From NCBI GenBank assembly GCA_016700155.1, contig CP065001.1, positions 2,046,001 through 2,110,000 of the forward strand: DNA of 64,000 nt, read 5' to 3'. Of this stretch, positions 35,588 through 45,120 are shown piece by piece (the first letter of the stretch is position 1; each line of letters begins with the position of its first letter). Under the pieces are notes generated by a model. The model saw only the letters and a program-made list of their open reading frames with translations. It had not been told where the DNA came from and searched no databases. The DNA is from Ignavibacteriales bacterium. Lineage in GTDB: Bacteria; Bacteroidota; Ignavibacteria; Ignavibacteriales; Ignavibacteriaceae. Made by a program: the position numbers and the translations under genes.

Positions 35588-37339
35588 GTGAAAATTTTTT
35601 GTACACTTGCAATTGTTATATCCTTGTCCTTTTCAATAAAACCACAGCAGTTTGAAAAGATCACAACAGGAAGCCCTGCGACCGATGGCGGTGATTCAAG
35701 AGCCGTGAACTGGATTGATTATGACAACGATTCTGATCTCGATCTCTTTGTCACAAATGGTCCCCAGGCTGGACAAAATAATTTTCTTTACCGGAATGAT
35801 GGAAACGGAACATTTACAAAAATCACGAATGTTGTCATAGCTCAGGATGGAAAAGCTTCTGACGGAAGTACATGGGGTGACTATGATAATGATGGTGACG
35901 TTGATCTTTTCGTGGCTAACTGGTGGGGTCAGCCAAATCTGTTATACAGCAATAATGGAGATGGATCTTTTACTTTTGAAAATTCACTCAGTCCCTCTAC
36001 CGGAAACACATACTCGGAAACCGGCAGCTGGGGTGATTATGACGCTGACGGATGGATTGATCTTTACGTATGCAATAGTTTCAGTAACCTGAGAAACATT
36101 TTATATCACAACAATGGTGACGGAACATTCACTGCGATTACTACCGGTCCGCAGGTAACCGATCAACAGCCTTCGAGAAATGCCGATTGGGTTGATTATG
36201 ATAATAACGGGACACTTGATCTTTTTGTCACAAATGAAGAGAATCAGCATAATGCACTCTACAAAAATAACGGAGCTGGTGCATTTGAAAAAGTCAATGG
36301 AATAAACATCGTGAGCAATAACGGCAATTCAACCAGCAGCAACTGGGAAGATATTGATAATGACGGAGACTTTGATTTGTTTGTCGCAAATTACGGCAAC
36401 CAGGCAAACTTTTTATATATGAATAACGGAGATGGTTCATTTACAAGGATCACTCAAGGTTCTGTAGTGACTGACGGCGGAAGTTCATTCGGAAGTAATT
36501 TGGGAGATATAGATAACGATGGAGACCTTGATCTTATTGTGACGAATGCTTTCACAGGCTCGGCTCAAACAAATAATTTTTTGTATTTAAATAATGGCGA
36601 TGGCACATTTACAAAAGACAGCAGCAATGTAACGACGGATGGCGGCTGGTCCTACGGCTGTGCGTTCGGGGATTATGATGACGATGGCTATCTCGATCTA
36701 TTTGTCGCGAAATGTTATCAGGCAAACGAAAACAATGCACTATTTCATAACACCGGCGGAAGTAACAATTGGCTGAAAATGAATCTCACGGGAACAACAT
36801 CAAATACTTCAGCGATTGGAACAATTGTCAAAATCAAATCAACTATAAATGGTTCACCTGTATGGCAAATGAGAAAAGTTGCCGGACAACATGGTTATTG
36901 CGGTCAGACTCTCCAACTTCATTTTGGTTTAGGAAACTCAACTGTTGTTGATTCAATCTCGATAGAATGGCCGACAGGTGTTATTGAAACATTTGAAGCT
37001 CAGCAGGTTAACCAGGTAATTACAATCACAGAAGATTCAACATTAAGTGATAATTCAGAATTAGATACAAAGCAATATAATTTTCATCTTCACCAAAACT
37101 ATCCGAATCCATTTAACCCGGAGACGAAGATAACTTTTACTTTGGAAGAATCAGGGAGTATTGATTTATCAGTTTATAATTCTCTCGGCGAGAAGATAAC
37201 TTCCTTAGCGAGAGGTTATCATACTTCGGGATTGCACTCAGTAAATTTTAAATCAGTCAACTCCCCTTCAGGAATATATTTTTATGTTTTATCTAATGGC
37301 ACAAAATCGCTGACAGGTAAAATGATTCTTCTCAAATAA
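35588..37339 (+). CDS. Secreted FG-GAP/VCBS repeat protein with ASPIC domain and T9SS sorting tail
   Basis: 583 residues. Signal peptide (about 1-19), about seven FG-GAP/VCBS repeats with calcium-loop motifs such as DYDNDSDLDLFV, DIDNDGDFDLFV and DYDDDGYLDLFV (about 35-395), an ASPIC/UnbV-like segment (about 400-475, QMRKVAGQHGYCGQ, HFGLG), and a C-terminal T9SS type A sorting domain (about 500-583, HQNYPNPFNPETKI). Exported by Sec and moved across the outer membrane by the type IX system; binding or adhesion is likely, the ligand unknown. GTG start with AGGAG six bases upstream. Confidence 0.92.
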   Translation: MKIFCTLAIVISLSFSIKPQQFEKITTGSPATDGGDSRAVNWIDYDNDSDLDLFVTNGPQAGQNNFLYRNDGNGTFTKITNVVIAQDGKASDGSTWGDYDNDGDVDLFVANWWGQPNLLYSNNGDGSFTFENSLSPSTGNTYSETGSWGDYDADGWIDLYVCNSFSNLRNILYHNNGDGTFTAITTGPQVTDQQPSRNADWVDYDNNGTLDLFVTNEENQHNALYKNNGAGAFEKVNGINIVSNNGNSTSSNWEDIDNDGDFDLFVANYGNQANFLYMNNGDGSFTRITQGSVVTDGGSSFGSNLGDIDNDGDLDLIVTNAFTGSAQTNNFLYLNNGDGTFTKDSSNVTTDGGWSYGCAFGDYDDDGYLDLFVAKCYQANENNALFHNTGGSNNWLKMNLTGTTSNTSAIGTIVKIKSTINGSPVWQMRKVAGQHGYCGQTLQLHFGLGNSTVVDSISIEWPTGVIETFEAQQVNQVITITEDSTLSDNSELDTKQYNFHLHQNYPNPFNPETKITFTLEESGSIDLSVYNSLGEKITSLARGYHTSGLHSVNFKSVNSPSGIYFYVLSNGTKSLTGKMILLK

Positions 37340-37414
37340 TCATACATTTTTCTTCTATCATTTACCGCAATTGTTTAAATTGCGCCCAATCAAATTTTAA
37401 TCTTTTGAATGCGG

Positions 37415-37441
37415 AACGGGAGTTCATCAACTCTCGTTTTT
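37415..37441 (+). terminator. Intrinsic terminator after the FG-GAP protein gene
   Basis: Stem AACGGGAGTT / AACTCTCGTT (37415-37424 and 37429-37438; one G-T pair), loop CATC, then T4-5. It lies 75 bases after the stop codon and before tadA. Confidence 0.85.
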
Positions 37442-37480
37442 CATTTTTGAGTTTCACTAATAAAAAATCATAAGCACATT

Positions 37481-37981
37481 TTGTTTTCAGAAGAATCAAA
37501 GAAATATATGCTGGCAGCAATACGAGAGTCGCAACGAGCTTTTGATCATAATGAGGTTCCTGTCGGCGCAGTAATTGTTTATAAAGATAGAATTATTGCA
37601 AAAGGTCATAACCAGGTTGAAATGCTGAAAGACCCAACAGCACATGCTGAAATGATCGCGATAACTTCTGCAGCAACTTACCTTGACAACTGGCGCCTTA
37701 GTGAATGCGATATCTATGTAACGCTTGAACCTTGCATTATGTGTACCGGAGCATTGTTGGCTGCAAGAGTAAGAAGTATTTTTTTTTCTGTCTTCGATCC
37801 GAAATTCGGGGCGTGCGGTTCAGTACAAAATCTGGCAGAGAATAGTAAGACCAATCACAGAATCAGTGTTTATTCAGGGTTGATGATGGAGGAATCAAAA
37901 TCATTACTTGCACATTTTTTTCATTCACTTAGACTGAGAGAAAATCAATCTGGCAGTGAAGACTCGATCAGGTTAAATTGA
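37481..37981 (+). CDS. tadA: tRNA adenosine(34) deaminase
   Basis: 166 residues. Converts A34 to inosine in tRNA-Arg(ACG), whose gene is 4 kb away. Zinc site HAEMIAI and PCIMCTGALLAARV of the cytidine deaminase fold are intact, with the catalytic Glu in HAE. Start TTG at 37481 (MFSEESKKYM) keeps the usual N-terminal helix; the next ATG, at 37508, would cut it. No clear ribosome site is seen upstream. 66 bases before adk. Confidence 0.9.
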   Translation: MFSEESKKYMLAAIRESQRAFDHNEVPVGAVIVYKDRIIAKGHNQVEMLKDPTAHAEMIAITSAATYLDNWRLSECDIYVTLEPCIMCTGALLAARVRSIFFSVFDPKFGACGSVQNLAENSKTNHRISVYSGLMMEESKSLLAHFFHSLRLRENQSGSEDSIRLN

Positions 37982-38047
37982 TTACGGAGTTCAACTTGAT
38001 TAAGAATTTTAATAGTAATAATTTAAATCAAAAATTATGGTAGTCTA

Positions 38048-38722
38048 ATGCAATTCATCTTATTCGGTTCACCGGGCGTTGGAAAAGGCACTCAGGCAAA
38101 AATTCTATCGGCAAAATTTAGTATTCCGCACATCTCTACAGGTGATATTCTCCGTCAGGCTGTAAAAGAAAAAACCGCGCTTGGTATAAAAGCTAAAGAG
38201 ATAATGGATAAAGGTGAATTGGTCTCTGACGATATAATGATAGGAATAATAAAAGAAACACTCTCAAAACCTGAGTGTGAAAAAGGTTTTATTCTTGACG
38301 GCTTTCCAAGAACTCTTGAACAAGCTTCCGCTTTTGATTTAATGCTGGGTGAATTACATATCAACGACATTTATTTAATGTATTTAACCGCTAACGAAGA
38401 TGAAATTGTTAAGCGCCTGACTAACCGCCGTGCCTGTAAAGTATGTTCAAGTATTTTTATTTACAGTGAAGTAAAGGATGCTGAGAAATGCCCTAATTGC
38501 GGTGCTGTGAATAGTTTTTATCTCAGGAATGACGATAAAGAAGATGTTATCCGGCACAGACTGCAGATATTTGAAAGCACTACAAAACCTGTACTAAGCC
38601 ACTATGAAAAACAGGATAAAGTGATTTACGTTAATGGACTTGATCCGATAGATGCTGTGACTAAAAATATTTTAAAATTCCTCCAAGGGAAACCAGGAAT
38701 CAAGCATTCTCTTTCTGTTTAA
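38048..38722 (+). CDS. adk: Adenylate kinase
   Basis: 224 residues. Balances ATP, ADP and AMP. P-loop GSPGVGKGTQ (about 7-16), STGDILR, and DGFPRT are typical. The lid is of the zinc type: two Cys pairs in CKVCSS and CPNCGA (about 131-155). ATG start. Its end overlaps the convergent ftsE-like gene by 23 bases. Confidence 0.96.
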   Translation: MQFILFGSPGVGKGTQAKILSAKFSIPHISTGDILRQAVKEKTALGIKAKEIMDKGELVSDDIMIGIIKETLSKPECEKGFILDGFPRTLEQASAFDLMLGELHINDIYLMYLTANEDEIVKRLTNRRACKVCSSIFIYSEVKDAEKCPNCGAVNSFYLRNDDKEDVIRHRLQIFESTTKPVLSHYEKQDKVIYVNGLDPIDAVTKNILKFLQGKPGIKHSLSV

Positions 38723-39377
38723 GAACAGCTTTCAGAACTTTACCATTTTCTATCTTTAGAATTTTTGCATTACCCTTCTTTACAAGTTCATAATTGTGCG
38801 TTGCAAAAAGCACCGCAGTTCCCCTGCCGTTTATCTTGGTAAGAATATTCATTATTTCCATCGAAGTTTCCGGATCAAGATTTCCAGTCGGTTCATCCGC
38901 AAGTATCAGCATCGGTTCATTTACAATTGCACGCGCAATTGCAACACGCTGTTTTTCACCGCCGGACAACTCATCCGGCATACTGTATCGCCGATGTATT
39001 AATCCAACATCACTTAATGCGTCATTAACTTTTTTCTTTATTTCTCCTGAAGGCGTACTTACTGATTGCAGAACGAATGAAAGATTATCATAAATATTTC
39101 TGTCTGTCAGAAGTCTGAAGTCCTGAAAAATTATTCCAAGCTTTCGCCTTAGTTTAGGCAACTGCTTCGGTTTAATCGTCTTTGAATTATATTCGCCAAC
39201 CTGAACCGATCCTGAATCCGGCATAATATTCATGTATATCAATTGAAGCAGTGTACTTTTGCCTGATCCGCTCTTCCCTATCAAAAAACTTAATTCACCG
39301 TTCTCCAACGAAAAATTTATATCGCTGAATACTTCCTGGTTTGCATAGTTAAAAGAAACATTATCAAATGTCAGCAT
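38700..39377 (-). CDS. ftsE: FtsE-like ABC transporter ATPase
   Basis: 225 residues. ABC ATPase with Walker A GKSGSGKST (about 34-42), signature LSGGEKQRVAIARA and Walker B LILADEPTGNLD. Sequence style and length match FtsE, which works with FtsX to activate cell-wall hydrolases at division, or the LolD branch. No FtsX-type permease is next to it. ATG start. Overlaps the methyltransferase gene by 14 bases and adk (opposite strand) by 23. Confidence 0.85.
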   Translation of the reverse strand: MLTFDNVSFNYANQEVFSDINFSLENGELSFLIGKSGSGKSTLLQLIYMNIMPDSGSVQVGEYNSKTIKPKQLPKLRRKLGIIFQDFRLLTDRNIYDNLSFVLQSVSTPSGEIKKKVNDALSDVGLIHRRYSMPDELSGGEKQRVAIARAIVNEPMLILADEPTGNLDPETSMEIMNILTKINGRGTAVLFATHNYELVKKGNAKILKIENGKVLKAVLKQKENA

Positions 39378-40113
39378 TTTGCCTGTTCTTTCTTAGTATG
39401 AATTGAACTCTTTCATTTACAGCTTTAGCTTCTTCAAATGTAAATGCTTTAAAACACTCGCTTACATATAGACCTGACTTTTCAGCCGCAGTAAAATAAA
39501 AATCAAAATCGTAAATTTTTTGGTTATGTGTTTCTTTAATAATTCTATTATCACCGTCTTGAATAATGAATTCATTTTTATGAATCCTTGTCTTCGTATT
39601 GAATGAACTCGATTGGCTATATTCAATACCATTCACTCTGTTTTTAAGTGTAACAGACTTGTTTGACTTTAAGCTATTGTTAAGTAGGCTTGCATCAAAT
39701 GTGAATATTGAATTCTGGTTCATTAACATTTTAACTGATTTAAAGAACTGCTGTATTTTTATTCTGCTTGTAAGATAATTAATGCTGTCGAAGGCGCAAA
39801 TTATCAAATCAAATTTTTGTTTGAATGGCAGTGATGTCATATTCAAACAGACTTTATAACCTTCAAACCCTTTTATTCTTTTTACCATTTCAAAACTGAG
39901 GTCGGAAACAATTATGTCCGGGTAATACACTCGAAGAAAATTTGCAAGTTTACCTTCACCGGAGGCAAGCTCAAGAACTTTCGGGTTCCTGCTTAAATGA
40001 TTTTTTGAAATTGCGAAAATATATTTTGCCCATGCCTTGTAGTTTACTGTTCTCATTAGGTGAGAATAAACAGTACTTAATGCTTCATAGTTTTTATTTT
40101 TTAGCGGATGCAT
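39364..40113 (-). CDS. Class I SAM-dependent methyltransferase
   Basis: 249 residues. The Rossmann-like core has the SAM-binding motif PKVLELASGEGKLANFL (about 44-60), then IIVSDLSFEMVKRIKG and FDLIICAFDSINYL. Substrate unknown. The C-terminal half is less typical. ATG start. It overlaps pdxA by 20 bases and the ftsE-like gene by 14, so it is embedded in a co-translated string. Confidence 0.85.
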   Translation of the reverse strand: MHPLKNKNYEALSTVYSHLMRTVNYKAWAKYIFAISKNHLSRNPKVLELASGEGKLANFLRVYYPDIIVSDLSFEMVKRIKGFEGYKVCLNMTSLPFKQKFDLIICAFDSINYLTSRIKIQQFFKSVKMLMNQNSIFTFDASLLNNSLKSNKSVTLKNRVNGIEYSQSSSFNTKTRIHKNEFIIQDGDNRIIKETHNQKIYDFDFYFTAAEKSGLYVSECFKAFTFEEAKAVNERVQFILRKNRQNADI

Positions 40114-41089
40114 TTTTCATCCGGTTGGATAAAATTTTGTCTGCAAACCTGAAGGCCTGGAATAAACTTGTCTCATCTGCCTTATTTTGCCAGGCAATAT
40201 CGTACGCAACACCGTGGTCAGGGGACGTACGAACAATTGGTAATCCTGCTGTGTAATTAACACCACCTGCAAAGTTCAGCATCTTAAATGGAATAAGCGC
40301 CTGGTCATGGTACAGACCTAAAAACAAATCGAATTGTTTATACAAACCAGCCGCAAAAAATGCATCGGGTGAAAATGGACCGTAAACTTTGACTTTGGAT
40401 CTTAAGGAATTCATTGCGGGTAATAAGATTTTATTCTCTTCATCACCAATTAAACCGTCTTCTCCTGCATGCGGATTTAGTCCCAACACTGCGATTGATG
40501 GTAATTTAATACCAAGATCTTTTTTCAACATCTCGTTTAAGAGGAGAATCTGTCCTGTTATTAAATCCTTGGTAAGAATTTTCGGAACTTTTTTTAATGG
40601 TATGTGGATTGTACTAAGTGCAGCTTTCATTTTATCGGAAAGAAAAGTCATCATATAATTTTTTGATTTACACCAATCAGCAATCATATCAGTGTGACCC
40701 TTATATTTTATTCCTGCCAGATTGAAAGCTGTTTTAGAAATCGGTGAGGTAATCAAAGCTGATGATTTATCGTTTCTAACAAAGTTGAAAGCAGTAATTA
40801 TTGAATCATAAGCACCTGTCCCCGATTCTTTAGTCGCCTTACCTATTTTTATTGAGACTTTTTTTATCGGGTAAATATTTACAAGACCAGCTTCAAAGTG
40901 TAAAGGATTTTTATTGAACCGGTATTCGAATTGAGGAGAGATGAGACTTGCAGATTGTTCAAAAATATTTTGAGGACAGACGAAAATAATTTTCTGTTTT
41001 GAGATAAATTTTATTCTGTTAAAAAGCTTTAATGTTATCTCAGGACCAATTCCGTTAACATCACCACATGTAAAATAAAAAGATTTCAT
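40094..41089 (-). CDS. pdxA: 4-hydroxythreonine-4-phosphate dehydrogenase
   Basis: 331 residues, usual length. Oxidises 4-phospho-hydroxy-threonine in pyridoxal 5'-phosphate synthesis. CGDVNGIGPEITLK at the start, HTDMIADWC, VLGLNPHAGEDGLIG and GLYHDQALIPFK (metal-binding His residues) are intact. ATG start. Overlaps the GWxTD gene by four bases. Confidence 0.95.
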   Translation of the reverse strand: MKSFYFTCGDVNGIGPEITLKLFNRIKFISKQKIIFVCPQNIFEQSASLISPQFEYRFNKNPLHFEAGLVNIYPIKKVSIKIGKATKESGTGAYDSIITAFNFVRNDKSSALITSPISKTAFNLAGIKYKGHTDMIADWCKSKNYMMTFLSDKMKAALSTIHIPLKKVPKILTKDLITGQILLLNEMLKKDLGIKLPSIAVLGLNPHAGEDGLIGDEENKILLPAMNSLRSKVKVYGPFSPDAFFAAGLYKQFDLFLGLYHDQALIPFKMLNFAGGVNYTAGLPIVRTSPDHGVAYDIAWQNKADETSLFQAFRFADKILSNRMKNASAKK

Positions 41090-42342
41090 TTACTGTTTAA
41101 GATAACAAATTCACCCGTTCCTGTTTTATCAACAAAACTAAAAATTTTTGAAGTGGTTGTATAGCTCCACGATTCAACCACTTTGCCCTGATCATCATAA
41201 GACCGTGAAATATTATCGGGCTCGCCAAATTTTATATATACTTCGCCCCTATCGGTCTCCCATCCCATTTTACCTGTGATGGTGGAAAAGTTCCTTATGC
41301 TATAATCAACCCGGCGATAGTACTGCTCCAGTAACTCATTAAATTTTGTGTCGGGTGTAGGATCATAATTTTTCCACACATTTAAAAGTTCACTAAAATA
41401 TTTCTCATCGTCAGATTTCAGAACTTTACTCACGAGTTCTTCATCATCCAGATATTTCAAAGTACGGGCGGAGATTTCCTGGTTAAAAAGTATAAAGGGA
41501 CGATCAAACCACCTGACATCTCCCTGGAACATATTTTCTTTTTTGAATTTGTCTGTTGCTGAAACAAAAACCGTGATCGATCCTTCTTCGAGTGATGAAT
41601 TAAAATTTTCGATTCGGAATAATTGAAAAGAATTGTTACTTGATTTATCACTAATGACTATTGAACCATTACACTCTTCCAATTCTAAACCGCGTACACC
41701 TGACGATGTGATTGATTTATTCAGAACAGTATCCTTGTTATTTATAATTACAACTTTTACTGAAGTTAAAGAAGTATCAAATGACGGAATTAAAAGATCA
41801 TATGTTTTTTTTGAGAATGGAACCACTCCACCGAAGTTAGCTAACCTTGAAACTTCATTTCCATTACAAGTACTTTTTTTATTCTCTACAACAAATGGTG
41901 AAAGAAAATCACTTTGTTCAACTATTGCTGTTGTAATTACTGGAGGCATTCGCTGTTCTTGATTTGTAATATTATCTGTAAAGACCGGGACTATCTTTAC
42001 ACGAGTTGTAGGAACCTCAAGATTTATTAATCCTTCGGCAAAAAGATTTTTTGAGATGGTTGCTTCGTAGCTCAGTACATTTATTTTTTTACTGCTCATC
42101 CCTCTTGAAATAAACTTCCCGGATGAATCAGTCACTTCAATATTTATTCGGAATGAAGCATTATAACCGGCATGATTCTTTTCAAAAACAATCCGTTCAA
42201 AAGGGATGCGGTATGAAAAAAATAATTCATATCCATTACCTTGAGGAATAAAATTGGTTTCCGTCAGGATGGAATTCTGCCTCGGTTGTGCAAATACAAA
42301 AGCAGAAATGCAGAGAGAAATGAATAACAGTTTTTGCATCAT
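41086..42342 (-). CDS. GWxTD domain-containing exported protein
   Basis: 418 residues. Signal peptide (about 1-18, ending FVFAQ), a beta-rich middle and a C-terminal GWxTD domain (about 290-418) containing KMGWETDRGEVYIKFGEPD. Proteins with this domain occur in Ignavibacteria, Bacteroidota and related phyla; the function is unknown. ATG start, first gene of the string leading into pdxA, methyltransferase and ftsE. Confidence 0.9.
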   Translation of the reverse strand: MMQKLLFISLCISAFVFAQPRQNSILTETNFIPQGNGYELFFSYRIPFERIVFEKNHAGYNASFRINIEVTDSSGKFISRGMSSKKINVLSYEATISKNLFAEGLINLEVPTTRVKIVPVFTDNITNQEQRMPPVITTAIVEQSDFLSPFVVENKKSTCNGNEVSRLANFGGVVPFSKKTYDLLIPSFDTSLTSVKVVIINNKDTVLNKSITSSGVRGLELEECNGSIVISDKSSNNSFQLFRIENFNSSLEEGSITVFVSATDKFKKENMFQGDVRWFDRPFILFNQEISARTLKYLDDEELVSKVLKSDDEKYFSELLNVWKNYDPTPDTKFNELLEQYYRRVDYSIRNFSTITGKMGWETDRGEVYIKFGEPDNISRSYDDQGKVVESWSYTTTSKIFSFVDKTGTGEFVILNSK

Positions 42343-42436
42343 ATTTTTAAATGCAAACTGAACTACAATCCTTTATAATTCAATGGAAATTAATTGGGAT
42401 GATTCAATTTAAACTATTGCCTTAACAATAAATTCT

Positions 42437-43690
42437 TTATGAATTCATGTTGTTAAGAAAATCTTTATTGTTCTTTGTTCCGCGCATTTTATCAAGTATA
42501 AAGTCCATTGCTTCAACAGGTGTAAACTCGCTAAGGATTTTTCTAAGTATCCATATCTTGGAAAGATCTTCTTCTTTCATGAGTAAGTCTTCCCTTCTGG
42601 TTCCGGAACGGTTAACATCTATTGCAGGGAATATTCTTCTGTCACTAAGGTCACGGTTAAGTACAATTTCCATGTTTCCTGTACCTTTGAATTCTTCAAA
42701 GATAACATCATCCATTCTGCTTCCGGTATCGATCAGTGCGGTTGCAATAATGGTTAAACTTCCGCCGTCCTCAGTATTTCTTGCGGCACCAAAAAATCTT
42801 TTTGGTTTATGAAGTGCGTTGGAATCCACACCACCCGAAAGAATCCTTCCGCTATGAGGAACGACAATATTGTGCGCACGGGCAAGTCTTGTTATACTAT
42901 CAAGAAGAATTACAACATCTTCCTTTGCCTCGACAAGACGTTTTGCTTTTTCAATAACCATATCCGCGACCTGTACGTGTCTTTCAGCCGGTTCATCAAA
43001 AGTTGAACTGATTACTTCTCCTTTAACTGAGCGTTCCATATCGGTTACTTCTTCAGGTCGTTCGTCAATAAGTAAAATTATCAGTTTTATTTCTGGATGA
43101 TTTCTGGTAATTGAATTAGCGATCTTCTGTAACAAAATTGTTTTACCGCTTTTAGGTGGTGAAACTATCAAACCCCTCTGACCTTTTCCAATGGGAGAAA
43201 GCAGGTCCATAATTCTCATTGAATATTCACCCGGAGCGGATTCAAGATTAATTCTTCTTGTCGGATAAACAGGAACAAGGTTATCGAATAAAGTTCTTTC
43301 GCGTATACCTTCCGGTTCAAGTCCGTTTACAGCTTCAACCCTAAGCAAAGCAAAAAATCTTTCACCTTCTTTCGGAGGTCTTACCTGTCCGCTTACAAAA
43401 TCCCCTGTACGGAGACTGAATTTTTTTATCTGCGAAGGCGAGACATAAATATCGTCCGGAGATGGCAGATAATTATAATCTGAAGAACGCAGAAAACCGT
43501 AACCATCCGGCAGCACTTCAAGCACACCTTTTGAAAAAGTGAGACCGTCCTTTGCGGTTTGTTCTTCGAGAATTCTAAAAATCAACTCTTGCTTTCTCAA
43601 ATCACTGTAACCCGCGATGTTCAGTTCTTTAGCTATCGCATTGAGTTCAACAATTTTTTTTGATTTGAGATCGGATATATCCATTGGCAT
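42437..43690 (-). CDS. rho: Transcription termination factor Rho
   Basis: 417 residues. Hexameric RNA-dependent helicase. Rho_N domain (about 1-45), CSD-like RNA-binding domain (about 50-130), then an ATPase with PPKSGKTILLQ (Walker A) and IDERPEEVTDM, and the R-loop/C-terminal part with RIFPAIDVNRSGTRREDLL. ATG start (MPMDISDLK; second ATG two codons later). Stand-alone gene. Confidence 0.97.
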   Translation of the reverse strand: MPMDISDLKSKKIVELNAIAKELNIAGYSDLRKQELIFRILEEQTAKDGLTFSKGVLEVLPDGYGFLRSSDYNYLPSPDDIYVSPSQIKKFSLRTGDFVSGQVRPPKEGERFFALLRVEAVNGLEPEGIRERTLFDNLVPVYPTRRINLESAPGEYSMRIMDLLSPIGKGQRGLIVSPPKSGKTILLQKIANSITRNHPEIKLIILLIDERPEEVTDMERSVKGEVISSTFDEPAERHVQVADMVIEKAKRLVEAKEDVVILLDSITRLARAHNIVVPHSGRILSGGVDSNALHKPKRFFGAARNTEDGGSLTIIATALIDTGSRMDDVIFEEFKGTGNMEIVLNRDLSDRRIFPAIDVNRSGTRREDLLMKEEDLSKIWILRKILSEFTPVEAMDFILDKMRGTKNNKDFLNNMNS

Positions 43691-43853
43691 ACTGAAACCC
43701 TAACTAATATTTTTAAATGAATGAAACTATGAATTTATTTTATCAAAGATTTTTTAATCCCGATATGGTTAATGCGGTTTTGATATTTACTTAACAGTTT
43801 TTTTGAAAGGAACTAGAGGTTTGATTGAAACATAATGTTAAATAGAAATAATG

Positions 43854-45116
43854 TCAAGAATTTATATTTAACAACCCTGTTTTAACCTCACCCAGTAAAT
43901 ACATACTTCCGAGTACAACCAGGCAATTATCCTTATGTTCCTTTATAAATGATTTAATGTAGCCAAGCGGATTTGTAACCACACCGGCATTTATCGAAAG
44001 TTCATTACAGATACTTAATAATTTGTCTGTACTGCATGCTCTTTCATTATTTATTGATGTCACTAAAATTTCATCAAAACTTTTTGAGAGAAGTGATAAC
44101 ATTTCCTTTACTGCTTTGTCTTCCAGTACACCGAAAATCAGTTTAGTCCTGCTATATTTTTTTCGACCGGAATCAAACTCATTCAAAAAATTAATAACTC
44201 CTTCAGGGTTATGTGCTGAATCAAAAATCACATCAGGTTTTGTACTGAAAAATTCATACCTGCCCTGCAGACCTGTATTCAATATCACATTTTTAATCCC
44301 GCGCTGCACAGCACTGTAGTCATCAGAGTCAAGAGTTTTTGTTACCGCCAATGCGGCTAATGCTGCGTTATATTTTTGGTAACAACCTTTAAGCGGCATT
44401 GTCCACTCGTCAAGTTCAATTTCTTCCGTATAAAGTTCAAGCGAACTTTCTTTTTCATTTGTATAATCATCAATGGAAAAAATCTCACTGTTAGTATTAT
44501 TGCAAATTTTAGCAATTACTTTAGAAGCAGCTTCCGGAAGTTTTCCTAAAAACACTTTTGAATGCTGTTTAATAATACCGCCTTTTTCTGCAGCAATTTG
44601 TTCCACTGTATTGCCGAGTATTGCTGTGTGTTCCAGGCTAATTGAAGTAATTATACATGCAAGCGGTGAAAGAACGTTTGTCGCGTCAAGTCGACCGCCA
44701 AGTCCGGTCTCAATTACTGCATAGTCAACTTTATTATCAGCAAAATATTGAAACGCCATTGCCGTTGTCACTTCAAAAAAGGTCAGTTCAAAATCAGAAA
44801 TTGGTTTATCAAATTCATTTACAAATCCTGCTATATACTCATCGGGAATTTCTATACCATTTATCCTGATACGTTCATTGAATTTTACAAAATGCGGTGA
44901 AGTATAAAGACCGGTTTTAAATCCGGATTCCTGAAGTATACTTGCAATGAACGATGATGTACTCCCCTTTCCATTTGAACCTGCAATATGAAACGTCTTT
45001 ATTTTTTTTTGCGGATCACCAATGAACTTAAGAAACCTGGAAATATTCTCAAGTCCAAGTTTAATTCCGAAAGTGTGAAGCGAATATAATCTGTTAAGAG
45101 TAGATTGGAGATCCAT
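43854..45116 (-). CDS. folC: Folylpolyglutamate synthase / dihydrofolate synthase
   Basis: 420 residues. Mur-ligase type ATPase; the P-loop is in HIAGSNGKGSTSSF, with GLYTSPHFVKFNERI, ETGLGGRLDATNV and SAHNPEGV. Adds glutamate to folates. ATG start. Lies five bases after pyrD; the pyrK-pyrD-folC string looks like one unit. One of the two activities (DHFS) cannot be confirmed by eye. Confidence 0.93.
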   Translation of the reverse strand: MDLQSTLNRLYSLHTFGIKLGLENISRFLKFIGDPQKKIKTFHIAGSNGKGSTSSFIASILQESGFKTGLYTSPHFVKFNERIRINGIEIPDEYIAGFVNEFDKPISDFELTFFEVTTAMAFQYFADNKVDYAVIETGLGGRLDATNVLSPLACIITSISLEHTAILGNTVEQIAAEKGGIIKQHSKVFLGKLPEAASKVIAKICNNTNSEIFSIDDYTNEKESSLELYTEEIELDEWTMPLKGCYQKYNAALAALAVTKTLDSDDYSAVQRGIKNVILNTGLQGRYEFFSTKPDVIFDSAHNPEGVINFLNEFDSGRKKYSRTKLIFGVLEDKAVKEMLSLLSKSFDEILVTSINNERACSTDKLLSICNELSINAGVVTNPLGYIKSFIKEHKDNCLVVLGSMYLLGEVKTGLLNINS

Positions 45117-45120
45117 TTTA

